Assembly: GCF_019966545.1 (NCBI RefSeq)
Contig: NZ_JAIMIC010000004.1
Coordinates: forward strand, 186,001 to 250,000
Direction: 5' to 3'
Length of the DNA: 64,000 nt
From: Heliomarina baculiformis
GTDB lineage: Bacteria > Pseudomonadota > Alphaproteobacteria > Rhodobacterales > Rhodobacteraceae
A model generated the notes under the pieces. The model was not told where the DNA came from. It worked only from the letters and a program-made list of their open reading frames with translations, and did not search any database. Below, piece by piece: positions 17,808 through 26,818 of this stretch. The position numbers and the translations under genes are program-made. Position 1 is the first letter of the stretch; each line of letters opens with the position of its first letter.

Positions 17808-19321
17808 ATCGACCTGATGCACTCGGCGAGCGCTGCGACGCTGCGCGAGATCTGTGCCGGGGGAACGGCGCTGAAGCCGAGGGTGATGGCCTGCCGCTGG
17901 ACCGGGTCGATGGTGAAACGGCTGAGCGGTTCGGTGGCGATGCCCGCCGCCTTGGCCGCAAGTGCAAGCGTGGTGTCTTTCAGGTCCGGGTTCAGCAGGT
18001 CTGCCACCGTGTGAAACCCGGTATCGGTGGGTTCAACGGCAAGCAGCCCGTCGAGATGGCGCGCGGATTCACTCATCAGGCAGTCGCGCCGTTCGGTATA
18101 GACATCGCGCATCCGGCGGATATGGGCGGCGAAGTGGCCCTCGTTGATGAAATCCGCCATGATCGCCTGCATTGAGGTCGGCGCGCCCTGCATGGTGGCC
18201 CCGGCGATGCGGTGGAACATGGGCGCGAGTTTCGGCGGCGCGACGACATAGCCAAGCCGCAGGGCAGGAAACATGGATTTCGAGAAGGTGCCGACATAGA
18301 TCACGCGGCCCGAGGTATCCATGCTCTTGAGCGGCGGCGGGGCGTGGGCGCCATAGTGGAATTCGCCCACGTAATCGTCTTCGATGATCCAGGCGCTGGC
18401 GTTCTCGGCTGCCTGCAAAAGGTCGAAACGGCGCGAGACGCTCATGGTCGTGCCGAGCGGGTGCTGGTGCGCGGGCGTGACGAAGGCGAGCCGGAAATCG
18501 GGGGCGCGGTTCAACCCGGCCTGCACGTCCATGCCCTGGGCGTCGACCGGGACGGGCACGAGTTTCGCGCCGCTGGAAATCAGGCTGTTGCGCGCGCCGA
18601 TGGCGCCGGGGTTTTCGAACCATACGAGGTTGCCCGGGTCGATCAGTGTGGCGCCGATCCGGTTGAAGGCATCCTGCGCGCCGTTGAAGATGAAAACCTC
18701 GTCCGCGGTGCAGCGCAGGCCCCGGTTGGCGCGCAGGTGTTGCGCGACGGCCTGGCGCAGTTCGAGCAGGCCCGAGGGGTCGGGATAGCGCATCACATCG
18801 GCGCGCGAATTGCGCCAGTGGCGCGCGGCGAGCCGCGACCAGAGCGCCATCGGAAAGACGTCGAACGCGGGCATTCCGGTGACAAAGGCGCGGGGCGCGT
18901 CCGGGTGGGCGAGACGTGTGAAATACTGGTCCGAGGCGCTGCTGGAGAGGTTCGCAAGGCGCGGCATCGGCACGTCCTCGCGCGGCTCTGGCGGGGTTGG
19001 GGCGGGGATGGGGACGGTTTCACTCACATAGGTGCCGGAGCCGACCTGACTGTGGATCAGACCCTCGGCGGTGAGTTGTTCATAGGCGTTGATCGCGGTG
19101 GTGCGTGACACCGCCTGATCCTGCGCCAGCGTGCGCGAGGCAGGCAGGCGTTCGCCGGCGCGCAACTGTCCCGACAGGATCAATTCGCGTAAGGATGTAA
19201 CAAGCTGGACAGTGATGGTGGCGCTGTCCTTGCGGTCGATACTGAGCGTCGGGATCAGAGCGCCGCCCGCATATTTGGTCAAATTCCGCGACTCCGTTGA
19301 TTGGTCTGCCAGACATAACAT
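17804..19321 (-). CDS. MocR-type transcriptional regulator (GntR HTH + aminotransferase-like domain)
   Basis: PLP-binding MocR/PdxR-family regulator of about 505 residues. The N-terminal winged helix is seen in LPASRTLAQDQAVSRTTAINA and EGLIHSQVGSGTYVSE. A fold-type I aminotransferase domain follows, with the PLP-binding lysine in VGTFSKSMFPALRLG. The ATG at 19321 is kept, but a TTG at 19282 is attractive: GGAG lies 9 nt upstream of it, and the ATG abuts a likely operator. The gene diverges from the enolase-superfamily gene and probably controls the catabolic and transport genes that follow it. MocR proteins usually respond to an amine or amino acid forming an aldimine with PLP. Confidence 0.9.
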   Translation of the reverse strand: MLCLADQSTESRNLTKYAGGALIPTLSIDRKDSATITVQLVTSLRELILSGQLRAGERLPASRTLAQDQAVSRTTAINAYEQLTAEGLIHSQVGSGTYVSETVPIPAPTPPEPREDVPMPRLANLSSSASDQYFTRLAHPDAPRAFVTGMPAFDVFPMALWSRLAARHWRNSRADVMRYPDPSGLLELRQAVAQHLRANRGLRCTADEVFIFNGAQDAFNRIGATLIDPGNLVWFENPGAIGARNSLISSGAKLVPVPVDAQGMDVQAGLNRAPDFRLAFVTPAHQHPLGTTMSVSRRFDLLQAAENASAWIIEDDYVGEFHYGAHAPPPLKSMDTSGRVIYVGTFSKSMFPALRLGYVVAPPKLAPMFHRIAGATMQGAPTSMQAIMADFINEGHFAAHIRRMRDVYTERRDCLMSESARHLDGLLAVEPTDTGFHTVADLLNPDLKDTTLALAAKAAGIATEPLSRFTIDPVQRQAITLGFSAVPPAQISRSVAALAECIRSI

Positions 19322-19322
19322 A

Positions 19323-19345
19323 GTGGACCTTATCAACGGACCACT
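19323..19345. promoter_or_regulatory. Candidate MocR operator between divergent genes
   Basis: The near-perfect inverted repeat AGTGG-A-CC ... GG-A-CCACT, with an 8-nt centre, also contains GGACC as a direct repeat 14 bp apart. A related site with TGGACCTT and ACCA at the same 16-nt offset occurs at 21861-21880. The location between regulator and target fits an autoregulated MocR operator. Confidence 0.55.
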
Positions 19346-19394
19346 TTGCAATCACTTTTATCCCAAACACTCACGGATCAGGGGCGCCGCGCGC

Positions 19395-20504
19395 ATGAAA
19401 CTCAGAAGCATCGAAACCTTCAGCAATGCCTTTGTCGGGTTCGTCCGCATTACGGACGACTCCGGCGCACAGGGGTGGGGGCAGATGTCGACCTATCATT
19501 CGGATATCACCGCGCAGGTGCTGCACCGGCAGGTGGCACCCTGGACGCTGGGGCGCGAGATCGAGGACATGGACGATCACCTGAATTTCATTCAGGAGCG
19601 CGAGCATAAATTCCCCGGCTCTTACGTCTGTCGCGCGATGGGGGGACTTGAAACCGCGGTCTGGGACATGCGGGGCAAGCTGGCGGGCAAGCCGGTGGTC
19701 GAGCTGCTGGGCGGGACACCCGGCAAGATCCGCGCCTATGCGTCCTCGATGAAGCGCGACATCACCCCCAAGGACGAGGCCGAGCGGTTCCGCAAGCTGC
19801 GTGGTGAGTTCGGGTTTGACGCGTTCAAGTTCCGTATCGGGTCTGAGGCCGGGCGCGGCAAGGACGAATGGGAGGGTCGCACCGAAGAGATCGTGCCGAC
19901 CATTGCCAACGCCTTCAAATCGGAGGATGTGGCGCTGCTGGTCGATGCCAATTCCTGCTATGCGCCGCAGCAGGCGATCGAGGTCGGGCGGATGCTCGAG
20001 GCGAACGGGATCAGCCATTACGAAGAGCCTTGCCCCTATTGGGAGCTGGAGCAAACCCGGGAGGTTACCGAGGCGCTGGATATCGACGTGACCGGCGGCG
20101 AGCAGGATTGCCAGATTCCGATCTGGAAGCGAATGATCGACATACGCGCGGTCGATATCGTGCAGCCCGACGTGATGTACATGGGGGGCATCGGACGCAC
20201 GATGGAAGTGGCGCGGCTGGCCGAGGCGGCCGGGCTTCCGGTGACGCCGCATTGCGCGAATCTTTCGCTGGTGACGCTTTTCACGATGCATGTGCTGCGT
20301 GCGATCCCGAATGCGGGCAAATATCTTGAATTCGCCATCGAAGGAGATGACTACTATCCGTGGCAGCGCGATCTGTTCGTGAACGACCCTTATACCATCA
20401 CCGACGGTCAGGCCGAAGTGACCGATGCGCCGGGATGGGGTGTCGAGGTCAATCCCGAATGGCTGGCAAAATCAATATACCAGATCAGCGAGATCGACCG
20501 CTGA
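19395..20504 (+). CDS. Mandelate racemase/muconate lactonizing enzyme family protein (enolase superfamily)
   Basis: Cytoplasmic enolase-superfamily enzyme of 369 residues. Candidate catalytic residues are Lys in FDAFKFRIG, and metal ligands in LLVDANSCY, HYEEPCPYW and VTGGEQD. IVQPDVMYMGG and a possible general base in LPVTPHCANLS follow. This layout resembles the mandelate racemase / acid-sugar dehydratase branch, but amino-acid racemases and betaine epimerases share the fold. The start at ATG 19395 begins the lid domain MKLRSIETFSNAF; upstream in-frame sequence overlaps the divergent regulator. It is followed 26 nt later by an amine-type FAD oxidase, so a nitrogen-containing substrate seems more likely than a sugar acid (inference). 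Confidence 0.87.
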   Translation: MKLRSIETFSNAFVGFVRITDDSGAQGWGQMSTYHSDITAQVLHRQVAPWTLGREIEDMDDHLNFIQEREHKFPGSYVCRAMGGLETAVWDMRGKLAGKPVVELLGGTPGKIRAYASSMKRDITPKDEAERFRKLRGEFGFDAFKFRIGSEAGRGKDEWEGRTEEIVPTIANAFKSEDVALLVDANSCYAPQQAIEVGRMLEANGISHYEEPCPYWELEQTREVTEALDIDVTGGEQDCQIPIWKRMIDIRAVDIVQPDVMYMGGIGRTMEVARLAEAAGLPVTPHCANLSLVTLFTMHVLRAIPNAGKYLEFAIEGDDYYPWQRDLFVNDPYTITDGQAEVTDAPGWGVEVNPEWLAKSIYQISEIDR

Positions 20505-20530
20505 TCTGAAAGACCACGGATCATAAGACC

Positions 20531-21826
20531 ATGAGCGACATCTTCACGACGGATTTCAAAGCGGCATCCTACTGGTGGGATCGCTCACCTCTGGCGGACG
20601 ATCCGGTGCCCGATCTTCCGGCCAAGGCCGATGCGGTGGTGATCGGCGCGGGCTATACCGGGTTGCACGCGGCGCTGCGGATCGCGCGTGGCGGACGTTC
20701 GGTCGTGGTGGTCGAGGCCGGAGCGCTGGGGCAGGGATGCTCGACCAAGAATGGCGGGCAGGTCAGCCAGTCGATCAAGCCGGGATTTGATGCACTGGTG
20801 CGCAAATACGGCACGGACATCGCACAGCGTATTCTGGGCGATGGTCATGCCTCGCGCGCGTATGTCGAGGATTTCGTCCGCACCGAGGGGATGGAATGCG
20901 ATTTCCGGGTCAGTGGACGGTTCCACGCGGCCCATAGCGACAAGGCTTTTGCCGAGCTGGAGCACGATGCGGCCAACCAGCCGGCCGGGTTGGAAGTGCC
21001 GGTGCGGATCGTGCCACGGTCCGAGCAACGGAGCGAGCTGGGATCGGATTTCTATCATGGCGGTGCTGTTTTCGAGGATCACGCGGTGCTTGATCCGGGG
21101 AGGTATCATGCGGGACTGCTGAAGCTGGTGCGCGAGGCGGGGGCGGTGCTGGTGCCGCAGACGCGCGCGACAGGGATCAGTTCAGATGCGAACGGGGCGA
21201 CGGTGAAGACCTCGCGCGGGACAATTAAGTGTCGCGACGTGGTGATGGCGACGAATGGCTACACGGATGCGGCCTCGCCTTGGCACCAGCGGCGGATCAT
21301 TCCCATCGGCAGCTATATCATCGCGACCGAGGAATTGCCCGAGGCGCTGATGGACGAGCTGTTCCCGACCGACCGGATCGCGTCGGACAGCCGCAAGGTG
21401 GTTTATTATTATCGCACCTCGCCCGACCGGAAGCGCATCCTGTTCGGCGGTCGGGTCAGCGCGGGTGAAACGGACACGACCTTTAGCGCCAAACGGCTTT
21501 ACGAGGATCTGGTGCGGATCTTTCCTCAGATCGAAGGCCATAAAGTCAGCCATTCGTGGATGGGTTTCGTCGGCTATACGTTCAACCAGCTGGCCCATAC
21601 CGGGCAGCGCGACCGGGTGCATCACGCGATGGGCTATTGCGGTTCGGGCGTTGGCATGGCGAGCTATCTTGGCATGAAAACCGGCCTGCGGGTGATCGGC
21701 GATGCGGGCTCGGCCACGGGGCTGGAGCACGGGGATTTCAGCACGCGTCCGATGTACCGGGGCAAGCCGTGGTTTTTGCCCGCAGCGGTTGAGTTTTATC
21801 GTATGAAAGACCGCATGGGCCTGTGA
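20531..21826 (+). CDS. FAD-dependent amine/amino-acid oxidoreductase (DAO family, PuuB/OrdL-like)
   Basis: Flavoprotein of 431 residues in the DAO family. The N-terminus SYWWDRSPLADD followed by ADAVVIGAGYTGLHAALRI is typical of PuuB/OrdL-like enzymes. CSTKNGGQVSQSIKPG matches the FAD-contact region, and YCGSGVGMASYLGMKTG is the C-terminal FAD motif. Known relatives oxidise gamma-glutamyl-putrescine, sarcosine-like N-methyl amino acids or other secondary amines. It lies between the enolase-type enzyme and a polyamine-type importer, which supports a substrate that is imported and then oxidised at a C-N bond. Confidence 0.87.
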   Translation: MSDIFTTDFKAASYWWDRSPLADDPVPDLPAKADAVVIGAGYTGLHAALRIARGGRSVVVVEAGALGQGCSTKNGGQVSQSIKPGFDALVRKYGTDIAQRILGDGHASRAYVEDFVRTEGMECDFRVSGRFHAAHSDKAFAELEHDAANQPAGLEVPVRIVPRSEQRSELGSDFYHGGAVFEDHAVLDPGRYHAGLLKLVREAGAVLVPQTRATGISSDANGATVKTSRGTIKCRDVVMATNGYTDAASPWHQRRIIPIGSYIIATEELPEALMDELFPTDRIASDSRKVVYYYRTSPDRKRILFGGRVSAGETDTTFSAKRLYEDLVRIFPQIEGHKVSHSWMGFVGYTFNQLAHTGQRDRVHHAMGYCGSGVGMASYLGMKTGLRVIGDAGSATGLEHGDFSTRPMYRGKPWFLPAAVEFYRMKDRMGL

Positions 21827-21860
21827 TTGGGCCCTAATTGGCTTTCTATTCGTACGGAAA

Positions 21861-21880
21861 TGGACCTTTCTGGCAAACCA
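21861..21880. promoter_or_regulatory. Second candidate MocR operator, upstream of the binding-protein gene
   Basis: TGGACCTT at 21861-21868 and ACCA at 21877-21880 repeat the spacing of the site at 19324-19343 (TGG-N14-CCA in both). It lies 76 nt before the solute-binding protein gene, in the only sizeable gap of the cluster. Confidence 0.45.
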
Positions 21881-21955
21881 AATGAGGGTTGTAATCGAAC
21901 TGCCATAAAACAAACATAACAGAGCAAGAATAAATTCACCCAAGGGAGACGACAC

Positions 21956-23029
21956 ATGAAAACTTCGTTGAAACTGATGCTTGCGGGCACGGCGATGGGC
22001 CTGACCGCGGGCTCGATGGCCTCGGCGGAAACGCTGCGCCTGCTCACATGGGGCAGCTACGCGCCCGATGAGCTGATCCAGAAGTTCGAGGAAGAATACC
22101 CAGACATCGACGTCGAAGTGACCTTTTCCAACAACGAGGAAATGATCGCCAAGTTGCGCGCCACCGGCGGGTCGGGCTATGATCTCGCCCAGCCGAGCCA
22201 TGACCGTATCTACGCGGCGCAGCTTGAATACGACATCTACAAGCCGCTCGATCTGAGCCAGATCAACACCGATGCGATGTCGGCGAACCTGCTGGATGGC
22301 GTCAAGGCAAACACCACCATCGACGGAGAAGTCTATGCCGTGCCGCACCAGTGGGGCACCTCGGGCATCATGGCCAATATCAAGGAAGCGCCCGATGCCA
22401 GCGGCTGGGCCGATCTTTGCGACCCGGCCTATCAGGGCAAGACCTCGATGCGTCTGCGCCGTACGATCCTGCTGGGTACCGCCTTTGGCATGGGGATGAA
22501 CCCGTTCGAGCTTTATGCCGACAAGGACGCCTATCAGGATATGCTGGATAAGGTGACCGCCAAGCTGATCGAGTGCAAATCCAACATCAAGACCTATTGG
22601 AGCGGCGGCGACGACCTGTCGGGCCTGATGCTGTCGGGCGAAGTCGTGCTGTCGGAAACATGGGATTCGACCGCGTATAAGCTCTATAACGAGAACCCGG
22701 ACATCGTGTTTGTGCCGCCAGAAACCGGCGCGCTCGCGTGGATCGACACCTTTGCCATCCCGAAGGGCGGCGAGGCGGATGACGCTGCTTACAAGTGGAT
22801 CAACTTTGTGCTGCGCCCCGAGAACGTGACGATCATGTCCGCGTCGACCGGTGCGATTGCTGCCGTGCCGAACGGCATCGAGCTGCTGCCCGACGACAAG
22901 CGTTCGGCCGTACAGGCGGCGTTCGACCAGAGCGATCTGGACAACCTGAAGTTCTTTGCCAACATCCCGCCGGGTCTGGAAGACATGGAAGGTCTGGCGC
23001 TCGAGCGGATCAAGGCCGCAACCGAATAG
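21956..23029 (+). CDS. Spermidine/putrescine-type ABC transporter substrate-binding protein (PotD/PotF-like)
   Basis: Periplasmic binding protein of 357 residues. A signal peptide (MKTSLKLMLAGTAMGLTAG, cleavage after ASA) precedes the family opening TLRLLTWGSYAPDELIQKFE. The segments GYDLAQPSHDRIYA, YAVPHQWGTSGIMAN and SETWDSTAYKLYNE correspond to ligand-lining regions of the PotD family. AAGGGAG precedes the ATG. The related transporters carry polyamines, but many family members in marine bacteria bind other amines or quaternary ammonium compounds, so the ligand is left open. Confidence 0.9.
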   Translation: MKTSLKLMLAGTAMGLTAGSMASAETLRLLTWGSYAPDELIQKFEEEYPDIDVEVTFSNNEEMIAKLRATGGSGYDLAQPSHDRIYAAQLEYDIYKPLDLSQINTDAMSANLLDGVKANTTIDGEVYAVPHQWGTSGIMANIKEAPDASGWADLCDPAYQGKTSMRLRRTILLGTAFGMGMNPFELYADKDAYQDMLDKVTAKLIECKSNIKTYWSGGDDLSGLMLSGEVVLSETWDSTAYKLYNENPDIVFVPPETGALAWIDTFAIPKGGEADDAAYKWINFVLRPENVTIMSASTGAIAAVPNGIELLPDDKRSAVQAAFDQSDLDNLKFFANIPPGLEDMEGLALERIKAATE

Positions 23030-23125
23030 GCACTCTCGCCTTGGCAGGTTGACCGAGCAGAGACAAAGGCAGGGGCGTGCACGACACGGCCCTGCCCAAG
23101 AAAACAAGTGTACTGGGGGCAGAGC

Positions 23126-24193
23126 GTGTACGATCTTGAGAGCAAAAGCGTAACCAAGCGGTTCGGCAGTTTCACCGCGGTGGATTCGGTGTCATTCGGG
23201 GTGCCGAGCGGGTCGTTCTTTTCGATCCTCGGGCCGTCGGGCTGCGGCAAGACCACGCTGATGCGCATGATCGCGGGATTCGAGAACCCGAGCGAGGGTG
23301 ACATCCTGATCAAGGATCGTTCCGTGCTGAATGACGCGCCGAACAAGCGTAACGTCAAAATGGTTTTCCAGCATCTCGCGCTGTTCCCGATGATGAACGT
23401 GGGCGAGAACATCGCCTATGGGCTGCGCTGCCGGGGCGACGCAAAATCCTCGATCGGGGACAAGGTGAAGGCGGTGCTGGATCGCGTCGGCCTGCCGGGG
23501 GTCGAGGAAAAGCAGGTGTCGCAGTTGTCGGGCGGGCAGAAACAGCGGATCGCGATTGCGCGCTGCATGGTGCTTGAGCCGGATGTGCTCTTGCTGGACG
23601 AACCGCTTGGCGCACTGGACCTGAAGCTGCGCGAGCATATGAAGATCGAGCTGAAGCAATTGCAGCACCAGTTCGAGACGACATTCCTTTACATCACCCA
23701 CGACCAGTCCGAGGCGCTTGTCATGTCCGACAACGTGGCGGTGATGAATGCGGGCCGGTTCGAACAGATCGGCTCTCCGAAAGAACTGTATGACCGGCCG
23801 GTGTCCGGATTCGTTGCCGGGTTCGTGGGCGATGCGAACCGCTGGGCGGGGCGGATCGACCGGGTGTCGGATGGTATGGCGCGGGTGCAGCTTGAGGGCG
23901 GCGATGTGGTCGTCGCCACTTCGGAGGGTGCCGGAGATGGCAGCTCGGTCGAGGTTTTCGTGCGCCCCGAGGTCATCAAGATCGGCGCGGGCCCCGAGGG
24001 ATCGACTCTGAGCGGCAAGGTGGACAGCCTGCTGTTCAACGGGGCGAACAGCCGGGTGCTGGTAAAGACGCCGTCCGGGAAGCTTGTCGAAGTGGCGGAT
24101 CCGTCGGGTGCGAGCACGCTTGCCGAAGGGGACGAGGTGCAGATCCATTGGGATCCGAAACGCGCGCTGGCCTTTCCCGGCGAGGCGGCCTGA
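23126..24193 (+). CDS. Spermidine/putrescine-type ABC transporter ATP-binding protein (PotA-like)
   Basis: Importer ATPase of about 355 residues. Walker A GPSGCGKTT, Q-loop VFQHLALFPMMN, signature LSGGQKQRIAIARC, Walker B VLLLDEP and the H-loop YITHDQSEALVMSD are intact. The last ~110 residues form a TOBE-like domain (VFVRPEVIKIG). The GTG at 23126 is chosen because GGGGGC lies upstream; a GTG at 23108 would add six residues. Its stop overlaps the next start as TGATG. Confidence 0.9.
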   Translation: MYDLESKSVTKRFGSFTAVDSVSFGVPSGSFFSILGPSGCGKTTLMRMIAGFENPSEGDILIKDRSVLNDAPNKRNVKMVFQHLALFPMMNVGENIAYGLRCRGDAKSSIGDKVKAVLDRVGLPGVEEKQVSQLSGGQKQRIAIARCMVLEPDVLLLDEPLGALDLKLREHMKIELKQLQHQFETTFLYITHDQSEALVMSDNVAVMNAGRFEQIGSPKELYDRPVSGFVAGFVGDANRWAGRIDRVSDGMARVQLEGGDVVVATSEGAGDGSSVEVFVRPEVIKIGAGPEGSTLSGKVDSLLFNGANSRVLVKTPSGKLVEVADPSGASTLAEGDEVQIHWDPKRALAFPGEAA

Positions 24194-25059
24194 TGCGCAG
24201 CGATACAGGCAAGCTGTCGCTGATCCTGTTGATGACGCCATTCGCGTTGTGGATCGTGCTGCTGATCATCCTGCCGCAGGCGGGGATCGGCTATGTCTCG
24301 CTTCAGGAAAAGGTTGGGCCGCGCCAGTACGAGTTCGGCTTCAAGAACTACATGGATTTCCTGGGCGAGCCGATCTACTGGAACACGCTGCTTCGCACCG
24401 CGTGGATGTCCATTTTGGTGACGATCCTTGCGCTGCTGATCGGGTTTCCGGTTGCCTATTACATCGCCAAGATCGCCAAGAAACAATCGCGGGCAGGGCT
24501 GTTCCTATTATGCCTGATCCCTTTGTGGGTGAGCGACCTTGTGCGCGCCTTTGGATGGATCGTGCTGCTGCGCGAGACCGGTATCATCTCCGGCGCGTTG
24601 CAATGGCTGGGCATCATCGGCGAACCGGTCGAGCTGCTTTATAACGACATGACGGTGATCATCGGGCTGGTCTATACGGTTGTACTGTTCATGATCGTTC
24701 CGCTGGTGTCGACGCTGGACGGGATGGACGATGCGCTGCTTGAGGCCGGGTATAACCTTGGCGGCAGCCGGTTCACCGTGTTCCGCCGGATCATCGTGCC
24801 ATACGCCATGCCGGGGATCGTGTCGGGCTGCATCATCACCTTCATGCTGACGGCGGGGAGCTACCTGACGCCGATACTGCTGGGCGGCAAGAATTCGAGC
24901 TGGTTCACCGAGCAGATCTATAACCAGTTCATCACCCGCTATAACTGGGAGGCGGGCGCGACATTTGGCGTGCTTCTGCTCTTGTTTACCTCATTCGTGG
25001 TCTGGGCCGGGCTGCGCCTGACGGGGCAAAGCCTCGCGACCACCGTGGCAAAGGAGTAG
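24193..25059 (+). CDS. Spermidine/putrescine-type ABC transporter permease (PotB-like)
   Basis: Inner-membrane permease of 288 residues with six predicted spans, the first at residues ~9-30 (LSLILLMTPFALWIVLLII). The EAA loop is DALLEAGYNLGGSRFTVFRRII. The ATG at 24193 overlaps the ATPase stop by one base, indicating translational coupling. It pairs with the following permease to form the membrane channel. Confidence 0.91.
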   Translation: MRSDTGKLSLILLMTPFALWIVLLIILPQAGIGYVSLQEKVGPRQYEFGFKNYMDFLGEPIYWNTLLRTAWMSILVTILALLIGFPVAYYIAKIAKKQSRAGLFLLCLIPLWVSDLVRAFGWIVLLRETGIISGALQWLGIIGEPVELLYNDMTVIIGLVYTVVLFMIVPLVSTLDGMDDALLEAGYNLGGSRFTVFRRIIVPYAMPGIVSGCIITFMLTAGSYLTPILLGGKNSSWFTEQIYNQFITRYNWEAGATFGVLLLLFTSFVVWAGLRLTGQSLATTVAKE

Positions 25060-25064
25060 GCGCG

Positions 25065-25925
25065 ATGAATTCTGGCAACCGCTCTCCATTCCTTGGGTTC
25101 GTGTATCGTGCCTATGTGGTGATCTTTTTCATCTATCTGGTCGCGCCGCTGCTGGCGGCGGGTGTCTTTGCCTTCAACGACTCCATGTTCCCGTCGCTGC
25201 CGTGGCAGGGATTTACGCTCGACTGGTTCTTTAACGATACCGAGCCGAAGCTGGGCATGTTTCACGATGACCGGCTGATGCGGGGATTGGGTAATTCGCT
25301 TTACATCGGGGTGATCGTGTCGGCGCTGGCGGTGCTTGCGGGGACCTGCAATGCGTTTCTGTTCGTACGCAAGGAGTTTCCGTTCAAGAACGCGCTGTAC
25401 GTGCTGATGGTGGTGCCGCTGGTGATCCCCGGCGTGATCGTCGGCATCGCGATCCTTGTCTTTGCGAGCATGATCGCGAACGGGATCGACAACGTGTTCG
25501 ATTTCAACCCGACGTGGCTGCGCCCCGGTATTCCGCTGATCGTTCTGGGACAGTTTTCCTTTTTGACGACGATCACTTCGCTGGTCATTGCCGCGCGGCT
25601 TCAGAAATTTGATGAATCGCTGGAAGAGGCGGCGCTGAACCTTGGGGCGAGCCGGGGGCGGGTGCTGGCCACGGTGACGTTGCCCTATCTGGTGCCGGCG
25701 TTGTTCTCGGCATTTGTGGTCGCGTTCCTTGTATCTTTCGAGAACTTCAACACGACGCTGATGCTGGTGGGGTCGGATGCGCCGCTCACGATCACCATGT
25801 ATGACCGCATGGTCAAGGTCGGCTCGACCCCGGTGCTGAACGCGGTGTCGGTGTTCCTGATGATCGGGTCCGGGCTGCTGGCGCTGCTGAGCGTCGTGGC
25901 GCAGCGCAACAAGGAAGACGCCTAG
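25065..25925 (+). CDS. Spermidine/putrescine-type ABC transporter permease (PotC-like)
   Basis: Second permease, 286 residues, with AAGGAG 10 nt before the ATG. The EAA loop ESLEEAALNLGASRGRVLATV and the PotC-like segment SFENFNTTLMLVGSDAPLT are visible. It closes the binding protein-ATPase-permease-permease set. Its stop codon shares the palindromic CTAG with the stop of the convergent transglutaminase gene, so transcripts overlap by 4 nt. Confidence 0.91.
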   Translation: MNSGNRSPFLGFVYRAYVVIFFIYLVAPLLAAGVFAFNDSMFPSLPWQGFTLDWFFNDTEPKLGMFHDDRLMRGLGNSLYIGVIVSALAVLAGTCNAFLFVRKEFPFKNALYVLMVVPLVIPGVIVGIAILVFASMIANGIDNVFDFNPTWLRPGIPLIVLGQFSFLTTITSLVIAARLQKFDESLEEAALNLGASRGRVLATVTLPYLVPALFSAFVVAFLVSFENFNTTLMLVGSDAPLTITMYDRMVKVGSTPVLNAVSVFLMIGSGLLALLSVVAQRNKEDA

Positions 25926-26818
25926 GGTGCGGGCGCCGGGCTGACCGAGACCATGTCGACCTCGTGCCGGGTGGTCTGTCGGCCAAAGGCGCGCATCGAG
26001 CCCTTGACCGGCGAGACATCGGCATAGTCGCGTCCGATGGCGACAATCACGTGGTCGTTGCCTGCCATCATGTTATTGGTGGGGTCGATCTGGACCCAGC
26101 CCGCGTCGGCGCCGCACCATGCCCTGACCCAGGCGTGCATAGCATCTGCCCCTTCGAGTCGTTCCTTGCCCTCGGGCGGGATTGTCCGGATGAAGCCGCT
26201 GACATAGCCCGCCGGAATATCGACAGCGCGAAGGGCGGCGATCATGATATGGGTGAAATCCTGACAGACGCCGCGCCGTTTTCGGAAGGCATCGAGCGGG
26301 TTGGTCGAGACCTCGGTCGACTCCGGGTCGAATGTCATCGTGCGATGCAGGGCATGGGAAATGGCCTGCACGGCGGCCAGCGTCGACATGTCGGAACGCA
26401 CGGTGTCGCGGGCGAAATCGGAAATCTCGGCGCCGGGGGTGACCCGTTCGCTCGCCCCGAGGAAATGATGCGGCGAGGTCGGTTGGATCGAGCGGATCGC
26501 GTCGGTTTCCTGCCGGATCGCCGAAAGCCCGCGCGACAGATCGAAAGAGACCAGATCGGCGCTGCGCCGCACCCGCCCGTCAAAGCGGAAGGTGATCCGC
26601 GAGAGTGACCGGTCATGGGCAAGTTCGGTCGTGCGGTTGCCAAAGAAATCGGCGGAATCTCGGCGGAAATCGCTGGGCGGATCGCAGGAAACGGCGCCTG
26701 AGATCAGCTGCTGGTCGGGCAGGTTCAGCGGCATGATGCGCAGCAGGCTGCGGCCCGCGGCGGCGGGGTATTCGTAGCGGTAGCTGATCTTGAGCTTGAT
26801 GTCGTAAAGGGTGCTCAT
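25922..26818 (-). CDS. Transglutaminase-like cysteine peptidase/transferase (operon 1, small protein)
   Basis: A 298-residue protein with an N-terminal beta domain (bacterial transglutaminase-like N region, YDIKLKISYRYEYPAAAG) and a papain-like transglutaminase core. The catalytic triad is Cys185 in RRGVCQDFTH, His228 in DAMHAWV and Asp245 in WVQIDPTNN. No signal peptide is seen. It is the last gene of a three-gene minus-strand operon and starts exactly one base after the preceding gene's stop. Such proteins are known to co-occur with ATP-grasp/alpha-E proteins (COG2308/COG2307); they may hydrolyse or transfer amide bonds, but no substrate is established. Confidence 0.85.
   Translation of the reverse strand: MSTLYDIKLKISYRYEYPAAAGRSLLRIMPLNLPDQQLISGAVSCDPPSDFRRDSADFFGNRTTELAHDRSLSRITFRFDGRVRRSADLVSFDLSRGLSAIRQETDAIRSIQPTSPHHFLGASERVTPGAEISDFARDTVRSDMSTLAAVQAISHALHRTMTFDPESTEVSTNPLDAFRKRRGVCQDFTHIMIAALRAVDIPAGYVSGFIRTIPPEGKERLEGADAMHAWVRAWCGADAGWVQIDPTNNMMAGNDHVIVAIGRDYADVSPVKGSMRAFGRQTTRHEVDMVSVSPAPAP

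Noticed and set aside
21182-23107. 641-codon open frame on the minus strand
   Set aside because: It is antisense to the amine oxidase and the PotD-like gene, which both carry clear family motifs. Long antisense frames are common in GC-rich DNA, and this one shows no family resemblance.
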